Positions 43,600-54,610 of a DNA stretch of 64,000 nucleotides are shown here, in pieces. The stretch spans positions 85,402-149,401 of the forward strand of contig JACEEZ010023710.1 in assembly GCA_016584305.1 (NCBI GenBank), given 5' to 3'. Source of the DNA: Chionoecetes opilio (taxonomy: Eukaryota; Arthropoda; Malacostraca; Decapoda; Majidae). The notes under the pieces were generated by a model. It saw only the letters and a list, made by a program, of their open reading frames with translations, did no database searches and had not been told where the DNA came from. How positions within the stretch are numbered: position 1 is the stretch's first letter; each line of letters begins with the position of its first letter. Made by a program: the position numbers and the translations under genes.

Positions 43600-43730
43600 C
43601 TTCCTCCCTGTGATGGCTCCGCACGTATACGCGTCTTGCCTTGTTGTGTCGTTTCATCGAGCATCATCGGCGTCCCTATAGTGTTTTGAGAGTTCACGAG
43701 GCGTCGGTCGAGCAAGTCATCTCACGCGGT
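43600..43730 (+). promoter_or_regulatory. Candidate GC-rich first exon with strong 5' splice site
   Basis: A CpG-containing island in otherwise AT-rich DNA, ending CATCTCACGCG followed by GTAAGT at 43731, a consensus donor. No conserved reading frame, so if transcribed it would be 5' UTR. It lies about 5 kb before the galactosyltransferase-like exon on the same strand and could be its first exon. This is inference only. Confidence 0.25.
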
Positions 43731-44071
43731 AAGTTTGGCGTGTGTTGTGTGTGTCTCAGACTTGATAGAGAGCGGGATGTACATGATAAAGTGTTCGTGG
43801 TCATTGCTGGGGAGCTGCTGACGCGTTCGTGTGTACATATAATAGGCCCAGAGCGTGGCCCTTGTGGCGGCGTGAGAGGCTGTCCGCCCCTGTAATGAAC
43901 CCTCAGCATTGAAAGCAAGGTTAATCCAGTCCTCTGCTCGGCGCTCGTCCACCCGAGGCTTGTGTCACTCGCAGGGGAGCACCTACAGCAGCAGGACAAC
44001 GGTGACTCCCATTTTCAAGGATTAATTTTGGGACCATTTTTCAGTCGTGCGGTGCCGGTGAAAGGCTATTG

Positions 44072-44659
44072 GGTAAATTTCTAGTGTTTGCCCATACTCT
44101 CCCACTTCCCCCAAACAAGGTTGGGGACCTGTGGGAATGCGGGGTTTTCGGGTGAACAAATTATGCGTCGGAAACACGTAATTTAAGAGTTGTGTAGGGG
44201 GGTAAAATTTCCTAGACCTAGGGTAATATCCTTATCTAGAGAAATTTGCCTAACCAAAATTTACCTAACCTAGCCAAATTTAACCTAACCTAGCGGGGGG
44301 CGCGACCCACCGATAACCTAACCTAACCAAATTATTCTAAGCTAACCTAACCAAATCTAACCTATCCTAACCTAACCAAATCTAACCAAATCTAACCTAA
44401 CCTCCTAGCGGGGGGTTGGGGGGGTTCTCGACACTTCTGTCATCATTCTGTGAGGATCGGCAGGTTCACACGTCTCTGGACTCGGAAGAAATCCAATGAA
44501 TTGTCCCTAGTTCTAGGGAATATTTTCAACACCCCTAACTCAAAAACTATGAGGTTGCGACGCATATTTTGTACCCCAGCCAAATGTCCCGCATTCCCCC
44601 AGGTCCCCCAGCTTGTTTAGTGGGCGAGGGGGAGTATGGGCAAACACTAGAATAATACC
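44072..44659 (+). mobile_element. 588-bp TIR element with 8-bp target duplication GGCTATTG
   Basis: Left end GGTAAATTTCTAGTGTTTGC, right end its inverse (GCAAACACTAGAATAATACC). The inverted similarity continues about 85 bases inward (GGTTGGGGACCTGTGGGAAT). GGCTATTG occurs at 44064-44071 and again at 44660-44667. An 8-bp duplication suggests hAT or a similar superfamily (inference). The interior holds CCTAA runs and a GCGGGGGG motif. Confidence 0.75.
44250..44410. repeat. Imperfect CCTAA/TTAGG telomere-like repeat
   Basis: Repeated CCTAACCTAACCAAAT units inside the 588-bp TIR element. The complementary TTAGG form appears at 45115-45195 inside the inverted second copy, so the runs travel with the element. 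Confidence 0.7.
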
Positions 44660-44904
44660 GGCTATTGTCGCAGGAAGTACCTTGAACGTGCTTTGTTCCT
44701 TGTTGACAGTGTGCTCGTCCACTCCACTCCATGCATCCGTCCCCCTTCCGCCCCCCCTCTCTGTAGGGAGACAAGCAGTGGCGTACCGAGGGGGGGCATG
44801 CGGCCATGCCCCCCCCTCTTTTGCAAAGAAAAAATAATAATCTCCCCTCCCCCTCAATCTGCTGCTCTCGCCCCTCCCCCTCTCTCTGCTATGGGTGTTA
44901 TAAT

Positions 44905-45398
44905 AAATCACTAGATCTAGGGTAAATGGATTTGATTTCTTCTAAGTCCAGACACATGTGCACCTGACGATCCTCACAAACACCGGTGTCGGACGCCCCC
45001 CCCCCCCCCCCCCTCTAAGAAGCCAGGTAAAATTTTATTAAGTTACCGGCGGTTCAAGGAGGGCGAAACCCCCCATCCTCCCCCGGCTAGGAGGCCAGGT
45101 TAAATTTGGTTAGATAAGGAGTTAGGTTAGATTATCGGGGGGTCGAGGGGGGCGGAGTCCTGTCGCTAGGAGGTTAGGTTAGGTTAGGTTACCGGAGGCC
45201 CCGCGCTAGGACGTTAGGTTAAGTTTGATTAGATAACTTTCCTTAGATCTAGGGAAATTACCTTAGAACTAGGGAATTTTGACTCTCCTACATTATCGAC
45301 GCATTATTTGTTCCCCACCCGAAAACCCCGCATTCCCACAGGTCCCCAAACTTGTTTGGGAGAAGGGGCAGAGTATGGGCAAACACTAGAAATTTACC
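44905..45398 (-). mobile_element. Inverted, truncated second copy of the GGTAAATTTCTAG element
   Basis: The right end (45270-45398) carries the same terminal repeat, reading GGCAAACACTAGAAATTTACC at its edge. Its inner part mirrors the first copy (GTGTCGGACGCC, GAGGATCG-like and TTAGG runs). The far terminus is missing. Together with 44072-44659 it makes a large imperfect inverted repeat, with a 245-bp spacer that includes a C-rich stretch. Confidence 0.6.
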
Positions 45399-46014
45399 GA
45401 CAGGACACAGTGTTCTGGGTGTGGTGGCAGGAAAGCATAGAGTGAACAAGGTTTGAACAAGAAATGGCTAACATTTAGAAGCAGACTGTGTCTCGATTCA
45501 AGTATTTTTCACCTTTCTACTGTTTCTATAGGTTAGAACGAGTGTGAAAGTAACAATTAAATGTTGTGCAAACATACATTTTTTCATAGGCTAGGTTAGG
45601 TTAGGTTAATTTCAGTGTTAGGCTAGGTTAGTTTGAGGGTTAGGTTAGTTTAATGGTTTGATTAGGTTATTATTTTATGCTTTTACAAATGGAGTGTTTC
45701 TTCCAGTAAAAACGTCTAAAAAGTGTATTCTTAGAAATTTGCCATCACTTTTTTGGATTGCAAAAAATAAACTTTTTTGAGGTTTTTACAGGAAAAATCT
45801 GTATCCATTAGGAAAAGCATGACATATTAAGCGGAAAAAAATAAAAACTTGTCTCAAAATCTTGCAACAGTCATAAAGTTAATTTTACCCAAGAAATGAA
45901 GGTAAAGATTAATTTTAACTACGCAGTCATATCTACCTTTTGGAGTGCTATCATTTTAGCTTCAGCATGTAGTGGAGATACGATTTACTTCCGGAAACCA
46001 AAAAAATATACTTA
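45399..46014. other. AT-rich spacer with TTAGG runs, no gene seen
   Basis: Contains a short TTAGG-type run (about 45590-45660) but no exon or RNA gene. Confidence 0.4.
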
Positions 46015-46024
46015 TTTGCACTGG

Positions 46025-46323
46025 TAAGGTAAAGATGGGGGCATATGCTATGCTGCGCATGGCCTCGGTGCTCATCTCCGTTGCATTAGCCTTTGAGCCT
46101 GTGGTGGGTGACGACCCGCTACCCCGGGACACAGGGCTAGCGTGACACCCGGGTTACCACAGTTACCTTCCCCAGGTTTCCCCAGGTACTCATTTATCAA
46201 CCCCGAAAGGGAGGAAGAACAGCTGGGTTGGCTGGTCGCTGTCTTGTCCTGGACCGGATTCAAACCAGGGCCCGCAGATTCGTAGCGAGGCACGCTAGTC
46301 ACTACACCACAGAGGCGTATTAG
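46025..46323 (-). mobile_element. tRNA-Arg-like SINE with perfect 10-bp target duplication
   Basis: On the - strand the head reads CCTCTGTGGTGTAGTGACTA (box A) and GGTTTGAATCC (box B). The intervening loop CTACGAA would carry anticodon ACG (Arg). The body includes CCAACCCAGCTG and TACCTGGGGAAACCTGGGG. TTTGCACTGG flanks both ends (46015-46024 and 46324-46333), a clean retrotransposition signature. Box spacing fits RNA polymerase III transcription. Confidence 0.85.
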
Positions 46324-46333
46324 TTTGCACTGG

Positions 46334-47193
46334 AAACCAGCAAAAATGTGCTTATTTACATTAAGCGTGAAGCGGTGGAAGGCCACCATGGCTTGGTGGC
46401 CGTCGGCCCGGGGTAGAAGGGGGGGACCTGGTGATGCCATGTACAATTTTTCGACAATTAAACCTAAGTAGAGTAAGAAAGCTAATAATAGCTAAAGCTA
46501 ACCAAAATATAGGATGAATCTAATCTAAACCTAACCTAACCTATTCACCGAGCCCGGCGGATCGAGCGCCTTCCACCGCTCCACCGCTCAATGTAAATAT
46601 GCCCATTTTTGCATTTTTTCGTCGTATCTGCCCATTGCAGATAAGTATTATATTTTTGGTTTCCGGAAGCAAGTAGTATCTCCAGCTACATGTTGAAGCT
46701 AAAATTTTAGTCCTCTATATAGTAGTAAACATGATATGACTGTACTTAAAACAAATCTTAACCAAAATGAATATATTTTCTTATACCGGCCCACTCTCCC
46801 CGAGTCCCTACCCATGTTTATAAAGCAAGTAATTTCTGCCAGTAAAAGTTTGGTTCAGTTACCGTTAGGTTAGGTTAGGTATGCAGAAACACAGGTAAAA
46901 ACTGATTATATATAATATGCTTTGTGAGTGCAAAATTTGTTAGGAATTTTCCTAGTGGCTGGAGCCTCCTAAGAATGTATATATTTTTCTAACATCCTTT
47001 GTCATCAACAGGCCTGTCACAGCGCTTTAATCGGAAGTCTAACCATTTTCAATAAGAATATCTAAATCTCAAAAATGAGGAAAGTTTTGTGGAAATATGA
47101 TTTTAATAATCTGTTCATATTGCTCTGAACGTTCTTGTAATTATGTATCTAACTTTCCAAAACATTTGATAGTTGCACTCAGCATTAATATAC
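46334..47193. other. Intergenic AT-rich sequence, no gene recognised
   Basis: Includes short CCTAA runs (46530) and TTAGG (46865). No exon or transposon terminus recognised. Confidence 0.4.
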
Positions 47194-47195
47194 TA

Positions 47196-47288
47196 CAGTA
47201 AAACCTCTCATACTCGGACTAATTGGGCCAAGGAGTGGTCCGAGTAACGCAAGGATCCGAATAATGGGGGGATTATATATGGGGGATA

Positions 47289-47344
<56 letters not shown>

Positions 47345-47519
47345 AGGTGTAGTATAGTATATAGCTAGGAAATTTCGACCCCCCCTAAAAAAAATAAAAA
47401 AATCCAGGTGTATAATTATAGCTAAGAAATTTTGACCCCTAAAAAAAAAAAAAAAAAAAGGAGGGCCGAATAATGTCAAAGTCCGAATAATGAGGGTCCG
47501 AATAAGAGAGGTTTTACTG
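47196..47519 (+). mobile_element. TIR element, family B, second copy
   Basis: Ends CAGTAAAACCTCTCATACTC and its inverse (CGAATAAGAGAGGTTTTACTG), flanked by TA (47194-47195 and 47520-47521). Shares TGGGCCAAGGAGTGGTCCGA and the poly-A/TAGCTAGGAAATTTCGACC interior with 9596-10011. No coding capacity. Confidence 0.8.
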
Positions 47520-47521
47520 TA

Positions 47522-48801
47522 TATAGATTATATGAAATTTATCTTGAGATTCAAAGATATTTCAGCAAGAATGCAAAAGCAAGGTGGATATAATCCGCAT
47601 TATAATACTGCCTAAGGTGTCACCACACAATCATTCAGGCGTCCCTCACAGTGATGCTGCTGTTATTCTGGAATATTGCTGCACAAGGAGTTGTATGAAT
47701 AATATCCCTTTTTATAGAAGACTAGAATATTTTGTATTAACTGACATGAAATTTAAGTATGTGGGAATCTCATTATACATACATATTGTAATACTTTATG
47801 AAATTCAATTCACAGTTTTTTGTAAAACTATCAGTCTCTAATATGGGTCATTATGAGAGGTTGCCATAGGGTTTGAAAGTCTTTGCTTTAAAAATCACAT
47901 AGGAACCCTAGTTTTAGAGGAAAATGTGATATAGCTAACTTTTATAGCCATGTTTTTATTATTTATCAAGAAACATAGTCTCAAATTGAGCTATGTAACT
48001 GTATCAAATGTACCCCAGTGGTAAACTATTGTCATAGTCTAATACTGAAAGAAGCCTAAGCCTAAGAAGTGACATGGCAGCAGTCCTTCAGACCAAGTTG
48101 AAACCAGTGAGATTGCCCCTACTTACACCAGAGATGCTTTACTTCAAAGGAAAGTATGGATGGTCTGAAGAGAATATTGGAAGATCTTGGAGATGTAAAT
48201 CAGTCATCCAAAAAAACTTAATAACTGAGTGAGGGAAGTGTACTAGAATGATTTTGATGAGGTACTATTGGATGGAAGACAGGGCATGATTGTTTCAGAT
48301 GGATGCCCACTACACCAATCTGTCCATTCAGATGAAGGTCTGGGTTTCCTACAAATTGAATATACATTAGTTTGTACGTAAAACTGGATCACTTGTTATT
48401 TCTGTTGTAAATGTAAATAATCCATTAATTTTAGTTTTAGTAATTTTTGACCTTATATTAACCTCAATATCCTTGCCTAGATCTGATTTTTAGCTCAATT
48501 GCTCATATAACCTTCCCATTTTACCATATGTTTATTTGCTTATTTATCATAAATAAAGAAACAAACAAATCAATATTATATATATAATTATATACCCGTA
48601 GTATATACGTACATTAGAGATGTATCGGATGTTAGAATTCAGTTCCGCAGATGTTTGGATGTTCCGCAGAGGTGGATGTTTATGCTTATTACTTACGTAT
48701 TATTTGGATGCGGGTGCAGATGCGGATATCAGTTTCTAAAAAGCAGCGGATGTTGATTTAAGATTATGACATTCTCACGGATGCGGTGATTGTTTTTGCA
48801 G
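47522..48801. other. AT-rich sequence upstream of GT31-like exon
   Basis: No exon recognised. Around 48620-48775 GCGGATG/CGGATGTT motifs recur irregularly, a short degenerate repeat. Possibly intron of the gene containing the 48802 exon. Confidence 0.35.
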
Positions 48802-49068
48802 TTCTTCTCATGTTCTGATGTCCTTTTTTGTCACCCAGATCAAGACCACATTTTGGAAAATTTCACGTTGACAATTGAGGGACCAACGGTGAACCCAGCG
48901 GTCGGCCAAGTCACCTGGCTGGAGGACCTCTCGTGGAAGGACCCGTCGGTGTGTAACGGGAGCGACCCCTTCATCATGGTCATCACGGGCTGTCGAGATC
49001 TTTCAGCAGAGGGACAGAGTGAGGACCACCTGGGCGAAACCTGAGTTCTTCCAACACACTGGCCTCAA
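48802..49068 (+). CDS. Beta-1,3-galactosyltransferase-like (GT31) exon with one frame break
   Basis: Frame 1 (from CAA at 48841) gives LTIEGPTVNPAVGQVTWLED, then VCNGSDPFIMVITGCRD. One extra base at about 49000 moves the frame, which then reads FQQRDRVRTTWAKPEFFQH to a GTGAGT donor at 49069. The pattern PFIMVxT-x5-F-x2-R-x-R-x-R-x-T-W is the opening of the GT31 catalytic domain. These are Golgi type II enzymes that transfer Gal or GlcNAc in beta-1,3 linkage (family knowledge). Acceptor candidates are TTTGCAG (48801) and CACCCAG (48838). The later domain (DxD region) is not found, so further exons would lie beyond the window. The break could be real decay or an assembly error. Confidence 0.55.
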
Positions 49069-49176
49069 GTGAGTTTTTTTCTTCTCATTATTTTGCGTTG
49101 GAGCCTGTAGCACTTTTTGGCTTATTCTTCTTCTAGTGACATTTGACGGTTAGTATCGCTTCATAGGTCCTATTAA

Positions 49177-49382
49177 CCCCTTGAGACCTAGAACGTAATT
49201 TCAATTGTAATTTCGGCACAATTAGTCAATTTTTTTTGAACAGAAGCAATATTTTATAGCTATGACCTGTTTAGTATCCTTGTGGACTTAACTAATTTGG
49301 TATATTCAGTTACTTTTTCGTAATTTTATGGCTAACAACAGACAATTTCATATAGCAAAGGAAAGGTCTGGGCGTGAAGGGG
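49177..49382 (-). mobile_element. TTAA-flanked MITE, family P, copy 2 (inverted)
   Basis: TTAA at 49173-49176 and 49383-49386. Ends CCCCTTGAGACCTAGAACGT and GGTCTGGGCGTGAAGG. The interior is the reverse complement of the copy at 27668-27871 (for example AGCAATATTTTATAGCTATG). piggyBac-like termini. Confidence 0.85.
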
Positions 49383-49751
49383 TTAAGTATTAGGTATATA
49401 GGCTATTCTTCTTTTCTGGTTATGAGTCATGTTGGTGTCCTCATACTTAGATCATATACAGGAACTAAACACCACAGCCGAAGGGGGTCATGTCATTATT
49501 GGTGTATCAGTATATTAATTCAGACATTTTAATCAGTTTTGGCTCATATGCAGTATGTAAATCTAAGAAAACACTTACACATAGTCACAAAGCCAGACAT
49601 ATTTATTTACCCACGGCGACATGCAAGTTGTGTTTGATAGTTGATTGATTTTATATCATATTTGACAGTCGGTCTCGTTTGTGCAAAACAGACCTCCACT
49701 TGACGTCAAACATATCAGAAAGGAAATACTTCCGTGTTACGGCAATGAATG

Positions 49752-49779
<28 letters not shown>

Positions 49780-49784
<5 letters not shown>

Positions 49785-50193
49785 GAATACAAAGAGCAGC
49801 CATAAAAATGGCTCCAAGCCTGAGAGATTTACCATATGAGGAAAGACTTTCAAGACTAAAACTCCCAACTCTTGAGAAAAGAAGAGAAAGGGGAGATTTT
49901 ATAGCAGTGTATAGAGCATCAATGGGTCTGGAAAAAATTGATAGAGAATATCTGTTTGTGTGGGACGATAGAAGTGCAAGAGGTCATGAGAAGAAATTGA
50001 AAAGGACAACATGCAAGAGGGACAAAAAAAAATACAGTTTCCCGTATAGAAGCATAGAAGCCTGGAACAACCTTGATGCAAAAGTGATTAATGCAAGAAG
50101 TATTCAGGACTTCAAAGGCAAGCTGGATAATAGTAGATTTGGAGACGGGACAGTACGAGCATAGCTCTTTTCCTGTATGTTACAACTAGGTAA

Positions 50194-50195
<2 letters not shown>
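49780..50195 (+). mobile_element. CR1/L2-like LINE 3' fragment between CA tracts
   Basis: Encodes RIQRAAIKMAPSLRDLPYEE, LPTLEKRRERGDFI and finally [20 protein letters not shown], then a stop and the tail ACAACTAGGTAAATAC. It is the same family as the fragments at 17311-17826 and 29739-29895. Its 5' edge abuts (CA)14 (49752-49779) and its tail passes straight into (CA)n (50196-50277). Confidence 0.85.

Positions 50196-50277
<82 letters not shown>
50196..50277. repeat. (CA)n microsatellite after LINE tail
   Basis: About 41 CA dinucleotides directly after the LINE tail AACTAGGTAAATACA. Confidence 0.95.
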
Positions 50278-50279
<2 letters not shown>

Positions 50280-50284
50280 CCGGC

Positions 50285-50401
50285 AATCGTTAACGCGGTG
50301 GCCGAATGGTTATAATCTGGGAGTGGTGTAAAGGTGGCTGGATAGTAGACAGTCCAATGGCTTAAGGATGTCACTCCGCTTTAGAGGCGAAAAAAAAAAA
50401 A
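50285..50401 (+). mobile_element. Possible tRNA-derived SINE fragment ending in poly-A
   Basis: CGCGGTGGCCGAATGGTTAT resembles a tRNA-Ser/Leu box A. A weak box-B region and an (A)12 run at 50390 follow. The tRNA-like part is degenerate and short, so this is tentative. Confidence 0.4.
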
Positions 50402-50944
50402 GTGAAAATTTGTAAAAATTTGTGAAAAATTAGCCTCACGTGTTGGCATCCAATCCGATCCGATGGTGTTTGGGGTATAATACCTTATCAACGGCACTCC
50501 TGCGTTGGTTTACTGCGACTTTATTCCTTTTGTTGCTTTTGTTGATTGTGGTGTTACTGCGGGATGTTAAGTTCTTTTAACCTATTTCCTCTCTTCCTCC
50601 AAAAGGTGAACAAGACATCTCTGGTGAATTCTATTTCTTGTGGGTTTTCAAAGTTGAATATTATGTTTCCTATTATTTCATTTATATTTTCATTATACGG
50701 CTGCCGTAATTTCTGTAATTTATTTATTTCCATATTGTAGTAAAAAGTGTTCTAGGTCTTCATTCTGTGCCCCACACACTGGGCACTTTGTGTTGCCATC
50801 TGTGTGTCTCCTTCTGTCCTGCAGTTCAAGGCTGTTAGTTCTGAGTTTAAAGAGTAATGTTGACTCTGGCCTACTATCATACATTTTTTCCATTCCTCCC
50901 ATATGTTTCTGATTATATTCTCTACTAGCCACAAAGCCGCCCTC

Positions 50945-51110
50945 TGGGCGGCCTTTTTGGCTAGCTCCTGTGGAGGGCTATTGGTGGGCCTTTGGCCCAC
51001 CACCTGTGTTTGGTGGGCCGAAGGCCCACCAAACACAGACTCTCCAGATAGACCCATTACCCACCACCTCGGCCCACCAAACACTGACTCTCCAGATAGC
51101 CCCTTCTAAC
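50945..51110. repeat. GGCC-rich inverted repeat within the LINE
   Basis: GGTGGGCCTTTGGCCCACCA is mirrored by TGGTGGGCCGAAGGCCCACC a few bases on, then CCAAACACAGACTCTCCAGA recurs about 58 bases later. A short inverted/direct repeat cluster at the point where the LINE reading is interrupted. Confidence 0.6.
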
Positions 51111-51129
51111 TTTCCTGAAATGTATGTAT

Positions 51130-51365
51130 TCCCCCCACCCATTCACTCACCCATTACCCATCACCCCCCACCCATTCACTCACCCATTACCCATCATCAC
51201 ACACCCATTCACTCACCCATTACCCATCACCACACACCCATTCACTCACCCATCACCCCCCACCTATTCCCTCACCCATCACCCCCCACCCATTCACTCA
51301 CCCATCACCCCACACCCATTACCCATCACCCCACCCATTCACTCACCTATTACCCATCACCCTAC
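51130..51365. repeat. Short minisatellite of CACCCATTCACTCACCCATT units
   Basis: Seven or so copies of a 30-34 bp C-rich unit, imperfect. It lies between the two separated parts of the LINE. Confidence 0.85.
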
Positions 51366-51551
51366 ATCAAGGTTTCCTCAATTCTTGCAACCCACTTTTT
51401 TTTCTTCAGTTCTCGCTAATAGGCTGCTAAAAAAAAAAAAAAAAAATGATCGGATCATCCTATAAGTGGGCTTAAAACCTTCCCCTGGTCAACCTGATTC
51501 CAAAACCGTGACATATGATGGGATTCCGCCACAGGCGGCGGCACCTATCGC

Positions 51552-51553
<2 letters not shown>

Positions 51554-51605
<52 letters not shown>
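51554..51605. repeat. (CA)n microsatellite
   Basis: About 26 CA dinucleotides, just before the LINE reading resumes near 51640. Confidence 0.9.
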
Positions 51606-51607
<2 letters not shown>

Positions 51608-54600
51608 TCGCTTATATTATTATAGATATATAACCAGGCTTGATTTTTTCTCCATTTCTTGCTTCCACTGTTTTGTATCCCATGCCTCTATCTTATTATT
51701 CAATTTCTCTCTTTTCATTCTTCCCAATTCCTCAAGACTACGTACTTCCAATTTCCATCATATATGACTTGCAATTTTTCATCCATTTATCTTTTTTATC
51801 ATCTTTTGTCTCCTCCATTACTCTTCTTATCAATTCATTTCTTTCTTCCTTCATCACTCCATTGACCTATCCCAACCTTGCCTTCATGATTCTTGTCTTG
51901 ACCAGAGTTGCTCCTATTTCCCCTCTCATGCCTGCCAGTGTTGCACAGCCTCTTGCTCCCAGAATTGTCCTGTGCACTGTGGTTTCTATTCTTTGTCATT
52001 TTTCCATCTTCTCTTTGTTGTAATTTATTACTCCTGCTCCATGCAATATAGATGGTAATGCTACTGACTTCCAATAGGTTTTTCCAACCAGTAGTCTGTT
52101 GCAGCTCTTCAATATTATGCTATACGTCATGTTTGCTCATTTTCTTGCCTTGTTAATGCAGTTTTTCTTATGGTTCTTGAAACAGTTCTTGCTGTTGTTT
52201 ATTTCCACTCCCAGGTACTTTATTTGGTCCACTACCTGCACGCCTTCTAATTTTGTTATTTCTTCTTTAACGTTAAACAGTATGAAGCTACTTTTCTCCT
52301 TATTTAGTTCCAGGCCACGTTCTTCACTAATTTACCTCAGTGCTGCCAGGTTTCTTCTGGCTTCTTCCAACGACTCTGATAGTTGTAGTCCATCATCAGC
52401 AAAAAATAGGGTATTTAGTTTTATTCTTTCATCTTTGTATCCAATCCACTTTCTTCCACTTTCTCTATGATCCTGTAGGTTAGCATTTTGAAGAGTGTGG
52501 TTGACCCTGTACAACCTTGTCTAATGCCACTGCTTATTTATATCTCTATTTCTTTATCCTTCCTTATCTTGATTCTTGTTTTATCTTTTTCATATATATT
52601 TTTTGCACATTCTATTATCCTACTGTCAGTTTTATATTTCATTAATGTAGCAATTCACTTCTCTCTTTTCACTGAGTCACAAGCCTTTTTGAAGTCAATC
52701 GCTGCCACAAATAATTGCTTTTTGTGTTGGTATGCGTTGTTGATGCAGTGTTGTAGTAACTATAGGTTGTCCTCCAGTCTCCTTCCCTTTGTAAATCCTG
52801 CTTGTTCTTCTTTGCCCTCTCCATTAAGCCTTATGTGTTCTTCCAGTTTTTCTTTCAAAATTTTCATAAACAGCTTATACATTTTATTTGGTTTGTCAGA
52901 AATATGGGTCTTAAATCGTTCACTTCTGGTTTACTCTTCCTTGGGATCAATACTGTATTTGATTCTTTCCAACTTTCTGGTATTTTCCCACTATTTAGTA
53001 TTTTATTAAAACATTTCTTTAAATTGTCTCTACAAATCTTGCTGTTACTCAATGCTTTTATCAACTCTGGTTTCATCTTGTCAGGTCCTGCTGCTTTACC
53101 ATTGATTATGTTTTTTATATGCTTAACTATATCCTCTTCACATATTTCTGTTAATTTCATTCTTTTACATTTGCTTTCTACTGTGTATGCCATATCCATG
53201 TGTTCTCTCAGTAGGCTCTGTACATCATCTTCCTCTTCCTCCATTAGCCTTTCATACCTTTCCCTTTCTTCTCCATTCCAGATCATCTGTAATCTGTTTT
53301 CATTTCGTTTATATATACTCTCCCAGTATCGAATTATTTCCTCTTCAGCCTCCTTTGGTGGTAGTCTTTTGCCTTCCTTGTATACCTCTATATCTTCTGT
53401 CTTGTTTATTTCCTTTCCTTTTAATTTGTTTATGTTCTCCCAGAGTTTACTCCCTGGATTCCTGTTTTCTCTAATTTCCCGTGTTGTCCTCTCTTCGTGT
53501 TTGAACATTTCAGTTTTTATCAACTTTTGTACTTGTTTCTTTTTTTCCCGGTATCTCTCCCATAACATCTCCTTGCTGTTTGCCTCAGTAGTGTTCCTCC
53601 TCTGTCTGTGGAGTGCCTTCCTGTTCTTGATTTCCCTCTTTATTTCTTCTGTAATCCATGGTGGCTCCTTATCTTCCTTATCTAGTCTCTCCTTTCTTGT
53701 ATACACTCCTTTCAATTTTTTGTCAGCTATTTCTTTCATAATTGCTTCTAACTTTTCCATATTCATGTCCTTGTTCTTCTAAAAATCTCTTTTCTACTTC
53801 CCTTACAAATATCAATAAGGATTCTTCATCTTTCTTATAGTATTCCACTCTTCTCTCCTCTCCCAGCCTTCCTCTCTCCTCTTCTCCGATCAGTTGTACT
53901 TGTAACGTGTTATGATCCGATATATCAGGTCTTCCTTTTTCCTCATCTATTTCCATATCAACATATTTCTCATATAGCTTTTCATTTACCATTGCGTCAT
54001 CTATTACGCTACTTTTTCCTCCACTTTCCCAGGTCTATGTTCCTTTACACTTGATATCATTGTTGAGGAGTATTAGTCCAAAATCTTCCATCCAGTTGAT
54101 CCCCATATTTCCTCCTTCATCTAACTTCTGTGGTCCCAAGAATCCCACATGACTATTAAAGTTTCTAATAACAATAAATCTTTCTTCTTCCTTTTCTTTC
54201 ATTAGTTTCTCCATCTCCTGTTTCATGCTCAATCTCTTCTTTTTATCTTCTTCTTTATTATTGCTAGGAAAATACACTATAAACAAATGGAAACCATACC
54301 CTTTAACTGTACATATTGCATGTAGTATATCTTTATTTTTGTTTTCACTTCTTATAATTTCTATGTCATCCTCTTTTCTAGTTAGAATCATGAGACCTCC
54401 TTTTTTCTCCTTTTCATCTCTCATACTACTAATGTACCTTAAATGATCTGATATTCTTATTTTATCCACCTTGAGCTGAGTCTCAGTAAGGCACATTATT
54501 GTATTCTTATCTATAAGATTTTCCACCTCAGATATCTTCCCATTTGTTAATCCTTGTATATTTAAACATTTTATTTTTATACACTTACTTGTCTCTTTAG

Positions 54601-54610
54601 TCATTAACTC

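Larger units (their letters stand above)
50560..54610 (-). mobile_element. Old non-LTR retrotransposon (endonuclease plus RT), frame-broken
   Basis: Read on the - strand from 54604. An EEP endonuclease comes first (IKCLNIQGLTN, MCLTETQLK, and a degenerate FIVIRNFNSHVG box), with SDH near 53915. Then follow RT blocks KAAGPDKMKPELIKAL, NTVLIPRKSKPEVNDLRPI, EEQAGFTKGRRLEDNL, AIDFKKACDS and FADDGLQLSE (about 52385). The C-terminal CPVCGAQNEDLEHFLLQ finger lies at about 50750. Several frameshifts and stops make it inactive. A non-homologous block (about 50945-51635) interrupts the C-terminal part. The clade is not assigned. Confidence 0.88.

Noticed and set aside
43641..43895. An 84-codon protein from 43641
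   Set aside because: No recognisable domain, and it crosses the strong donor at 43731. Composition explains the open frame better.
48839..48871. A possible DGK last exon (IKTTFWKISR then stop) after CACCCAG
   Set aside because: The true terminal exon is at 24602-24691 with the conserved [12 protein letters not shown] block. The 48.8-kb exon fits a GT31 protein instead.
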